Of a DNA stretch of 7,395 nucleotides, positions 5,583-7,395 are shown piece after piece; positions within the stretch are counted from its first letter, which is position 1; the number at the start of each line of letters is the position of its first letter. Source of the stretch: an uncultured Eubacteriales bacterium (GTDB lineage Bacteria > Bacillota > Clostridia > Christensenellales > CAG-138); the NCBI GenBank assembly GCA_900550525.1, contig URSN01000096.1, forward strand, positions 1 to 7,395, given 5' to 3'. The translations under genes were made by a program, and so were the position numbers. The notes below the pieces were generated by a model. That model was not told where the DNA came from. It did not search any database and saw nothing but the letters and a program-made list of their open reading frames with translations.

Positions 5583-6323
5583 TTACGGGAGCGACGCGGC
5601 AAACGCCATGAGCTCGGCGAACGTGCCGTGCCGGTACGGCTCGACGGGCAGGCCGCGTTCGTTTTCCAGATAATCCGTGACCAGGTACCCCGACAGCCCC
5701 GCCTCAAGGGCGGACATGTCGTCCGAGGGGTTGTTGCCGATCATCAGGCAGCGCGCCGGCGCTGCGCCGAGGCGGCGCAGGATCTCGCGGTAATACGCCG
5801 GGTTGGGCTTGCAGTAGCGGCTGTTTTCATAGGTGGTGACGCCGGCAAAATCCGCCTCCGTCAGGCCGATCCAGGCAAGGCGCGTGCGCACCGCCACGGC
5901 GGGGAAGATGGGGTTGGTGGCCAGGTACACCGTGCGGCCGCCGCGCCGGAGCAGCGCGAGCAGGCCGCGCACGTCGCGCGCGGGGCCGAGCACGCGGCGC
6001 ACCGCGTCAACCCCGCCGCCGCGGCCGTAAAAGCCGTCCAGCTCCGCCTCGCGCGCGCGCACGCGCGCGCCCTGCGCCGCTTCAAACGCCGCCCAGAAGC
6101 GCTCCCGGTTCGTGGCGCCGCCGTCGTTTTGGATCATCAAAAAGACGCTGCGCATCAGCGCGTCGATGGCCGCGCGCGCATCCTCCCAGCCGCGCGCGCG
6201 CAAAAAGCGCGCAAGCTCCTCACTATACGCCCTGATGAACGCCGCCTGATCCATCGGGATCAGCGTCCCGTCCAGGTCGATGAGCACCGTATCGACCGGC
6301 GGCTGCGCCTGCAAACGCGCCAC
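5583..6323 (-). CDS. HAD-superfamily hydrolase (GTG start)
   Basis: This is a predicted haloacid dehalogenase-type phosphatase, 246 residues. The four HAD motifs are present: DLDGTLIP with nucleophile Asp16 and acid/base Asp18; motif II Thr136 in LATNP; motif III Lys172 in CKPNPAYY; and motif IV IGNNPSDDMSA with Asp201/Asp202. A mostly alpha-helical stretch (about 24-110) between motifs I and II is a C1-type cap. GTG 6323 follows AAAGGAGG (6332-6339 on plus) with an 8-nt gap. The substrate is not predictable; phosphoglycolate- or sugar-phosphate-type activities are common in the group. The gene lies 84 bp behind glgA on the same strand with a possible weak terminator between them, and I see no convincing promoter of its own. 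Confidence 0.88.
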   Translation of the reverse strand: MARLQAQPPVDTVLIDLDGTLIPMDQAAFIRAYSEELARFLRARGWEDARAAIDALMRSVFLMIQNDGGATNRERFWAAFEAAQGARVRAREAELDGFYGRGGGVDAVRRVLGPARDVRGLLALLRRGGRTVYLATNPIFPAVAVRTRLAWIGLTEADFAGVTTYENSRYCKPNPAYYREILRRLGAAPARCLMIGNNPSDDMSALEAGLSGYLVTDYLENERGLPVEPYRHGTFAELMAFAASLP

Positions 6324-6339
6324 GCGTCACGCCTCCTTT

Positions 6340-6386
6340 CAAGACAGAAATACGGCGGGGAACCGGCCGCGCCGCCCTCCCCGCCG
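6340..6386 (-). terminator. Possible weak terminator between glgA and the HAD gene
   Basis: On the minus strand CGGCGGGG (6386-6379) pairs perfectly with CCCCGCCG (6360-6353), giving an 8-bp all-GC stem with an 18-nt loop. A T-rich but interrupted stretch (TATTTCTGTCTT, 6351-6340) follows. The large loop and broken T-tract make efficient termination uncertain, so partial read-through into the HAD gene is likely. Confidence 0.35.
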
Positions 6387-6407
6387 CACAGGGCCGCCCG
6401 ACGGCGG

Positions 6408-7395
6408 TCAATCCTTCCCGGCCGGGGCCGCTCCGCCGGCGGGCGCACGATTCCCCGCGCCCTTTTGCGCCGCGCCGCCGCGCCGGGGCGCGGGCGACGG
6501 TTTGGCCGGCGCGTCCGCCGCTTTGCCCGGCGCATCCCCCGCGCCGCCGCAGACGCCGCACAGCCGCCCGTAGAGCGCCAGATACTGCCGCGCCGAAGCG
6601 TCCCAGCCAAAGTCCGCCTCCATGCCGCGGCGCACGAGGCGCGCCCACATGGGCCGGTCCTCGCGGTAATACAGCGCCGCGCGCTCGAGGGTGAAGAGCA
6701 TCTCGTGCGCGTTGTAGTTGGCAAAGGAGAAGCCCGTGCCCTCGTCGGTATACTTGTTGTACGGGAGCACCGTATCGCACAGCCCGCCCGTCTCGCGCAC
6801 GACCGGCACGGAGCCGTAGCGCAGCGCGATCATCTGCGAGAGGCCGCACGGCTCAAACTGCGACGGCATGAGGAACATGTCGCTGCCGGCGTACACGCGG
6901 TGCGCCAGCCCCTCGTTGAGACCGATGTAGGCGGCCACCTGCCCCGGATAGCGCCAGGCCGCCCAGTTGAACAGGTCGATGAAGCGCCTGTCCCCGTCGC
7001 CCAGCAGCGCCAGCTGCACGTCCATGCGCATGATGTCCGTGAGCACGCGCTCCACCAGGTCGAGCCCTTTTTGCGGCGTGAGGCGCGAGATCATCGCAAT
7101 CAGCGGCACGTCCGCGCGCGCGGCCAGCCCCAGCTCCTGCTGCAGCAGGCGCTTCTGCTCCGCCTTGCCGGCCATGTCGTCCAGACCGTAGTGCGCGCCC
7201 AAAAAGCGGGCGGGCGCCGGATCGTAGACGACGCGGGCGATGCCGTTGAGAATGCCCGAGAGCGCCGCGCCGCGCGCGCGCAGCAGCCCGTCGAGCCGCT
7301 CGCCGTAGTACGGCGTGCGGATCTCGCGCGCGTAGGTCGGGCTGACGGTGTTGAGGTGGTCGGCGAGCGCTCGCCCCGCCGGCATGCCGCTGCGG
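6408..7395 (-). CDS. glgA: Glycogen synthase, C-terminal part (N-terminus beyond window)
   Basis: This GT5-family starch/glycogen synthase adds ADP-glucose to alpha-1,4-glucan. The frame is open through the right edge (a Met near 7385 is internal), leaving 328 visible residues; the N-terminal ADP-glucose motif is outside. Diagnostic segments are LNTVSPTYAREI (14-25), LSGILNGI, MISRLTPQKGLDLV (101-114, with the conserved Lys), and QFEPCGLSQMIALRYGSVPV (179-198), followed by RETGGLCDTV. Two oddities stand out. ILNGI is followed by Ala where GlgA proteins normally have Asp (NGID/NGVD). The last ~50 residues, after LALYGRLC, are a low-complexity Ala/Gly/Pro/Lys-rich tail beyond the usual C-terminus. 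Identity is firm from the GT-B C-domain motifs. Confidence 0.95.
   Translation of the reverse strand, partial: RSGMPAGRALADHLNTVSPTYAREIRTPYYGERLDGLLRARGAALSGILNGIARVVYDPAPARFLGAHYGLDDMAGKAEQKRLLQQELGLAARADVPLIAMISRLTPQKGLDLVERVLTDIMRMDVQLALLGDGDRRFIDLFNWAAWRYPGQVAAYIGLNEGLAHRVYAGSDMFLMPSQFEPCGLSQMIALRYGSVPVVRETGGLCDTVLPYNKYTDEGTGFSFANYNAHEMLFTLERAALYYREDRPMWARLVRRGMEADFGWDASARQYLALYGRLCGVCGGAGDAPGKAADAPAKPSPAPRRGGAAQKGAGNRAPAGGAAPAGKD

Noticed and set aside
1..7395. CRISPR arrays, tRNA/rRNA genes, insertion sequences, toxin-antitoxin or defence genes
   Set aside because: No regularly spaced repeats, cloverleaf or rRNA motifs, terminal inverted repeats or transposase-like reading frames are visible. 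The genes present are core metabolic, transport and translation families.

Overview
The window is about 7.4 kb of very GC-rich DNA with strong AAGGAGG-type ribosome binding sites, an infC-rpmI-rplT operon behind an attenuator-like leader, and a NatA/NatB-type ABC exporter. Together these suggest a high-GC member of the Clostridia/Firmicutes, perhaps Christensenellales-like. That placement is inference; no taxonomic marker was tested.

Layout. Plus strand, positions 2-3392: the C-terminal half of an MFS (SLC45-like) transporter, then a regulatory gap with a perfect-consensus sigma-A promoter and a leader ending in an intrinsic terminator. Next comes the translation cluster infC (AUC start), rpmI and rplT, followed by a SpoU/TrmH-family RNA methyltransferase (TTG start) and an isochorismatase-family cysteine hydrolase. 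A 14-bp hairpin with a T-tract at 3417-3453 closes this unit. Minus strand, from 7395 down to 3479: the C-terminal part of glycogen synthase (glgA), a HAD-family phosphatase-like hydrolase (GTG start), and the ABC exporter pair natA-like (TTG start) and natB-like, coupled by an ATGA overlap and served by their own extended -10 promoter. The two transcription directions converge at the 3417-3453 terminator.

How the genes work together: infC-rpmI-rplT is the classic IF3-L35-L20 operon. The leader shows what is expected for L20-controlled attenuation: a terminator just before infC and an upstream segment able to pair with the terminator's 5' arm. The methyltransferase is a sensible companion to ribosomal genes; the cysteine hydrolase looks like a metabolic passenger. 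The exporter, the HAD enzyme and glycogen synthase have no evident shared pathway.

Every gene belongs to a family I recognise and the region looks like ordinary core genome. I found no CRISPR array, mobile element, tRNA, rRNA or convincing undescribed system. No gene-free stretch exceeds 300 bases; the longest, 659-873, holds the infC promoter and leader. The points most worth a second look are the infC leader, the AUC start, and the low-complexity tail on GlgA.
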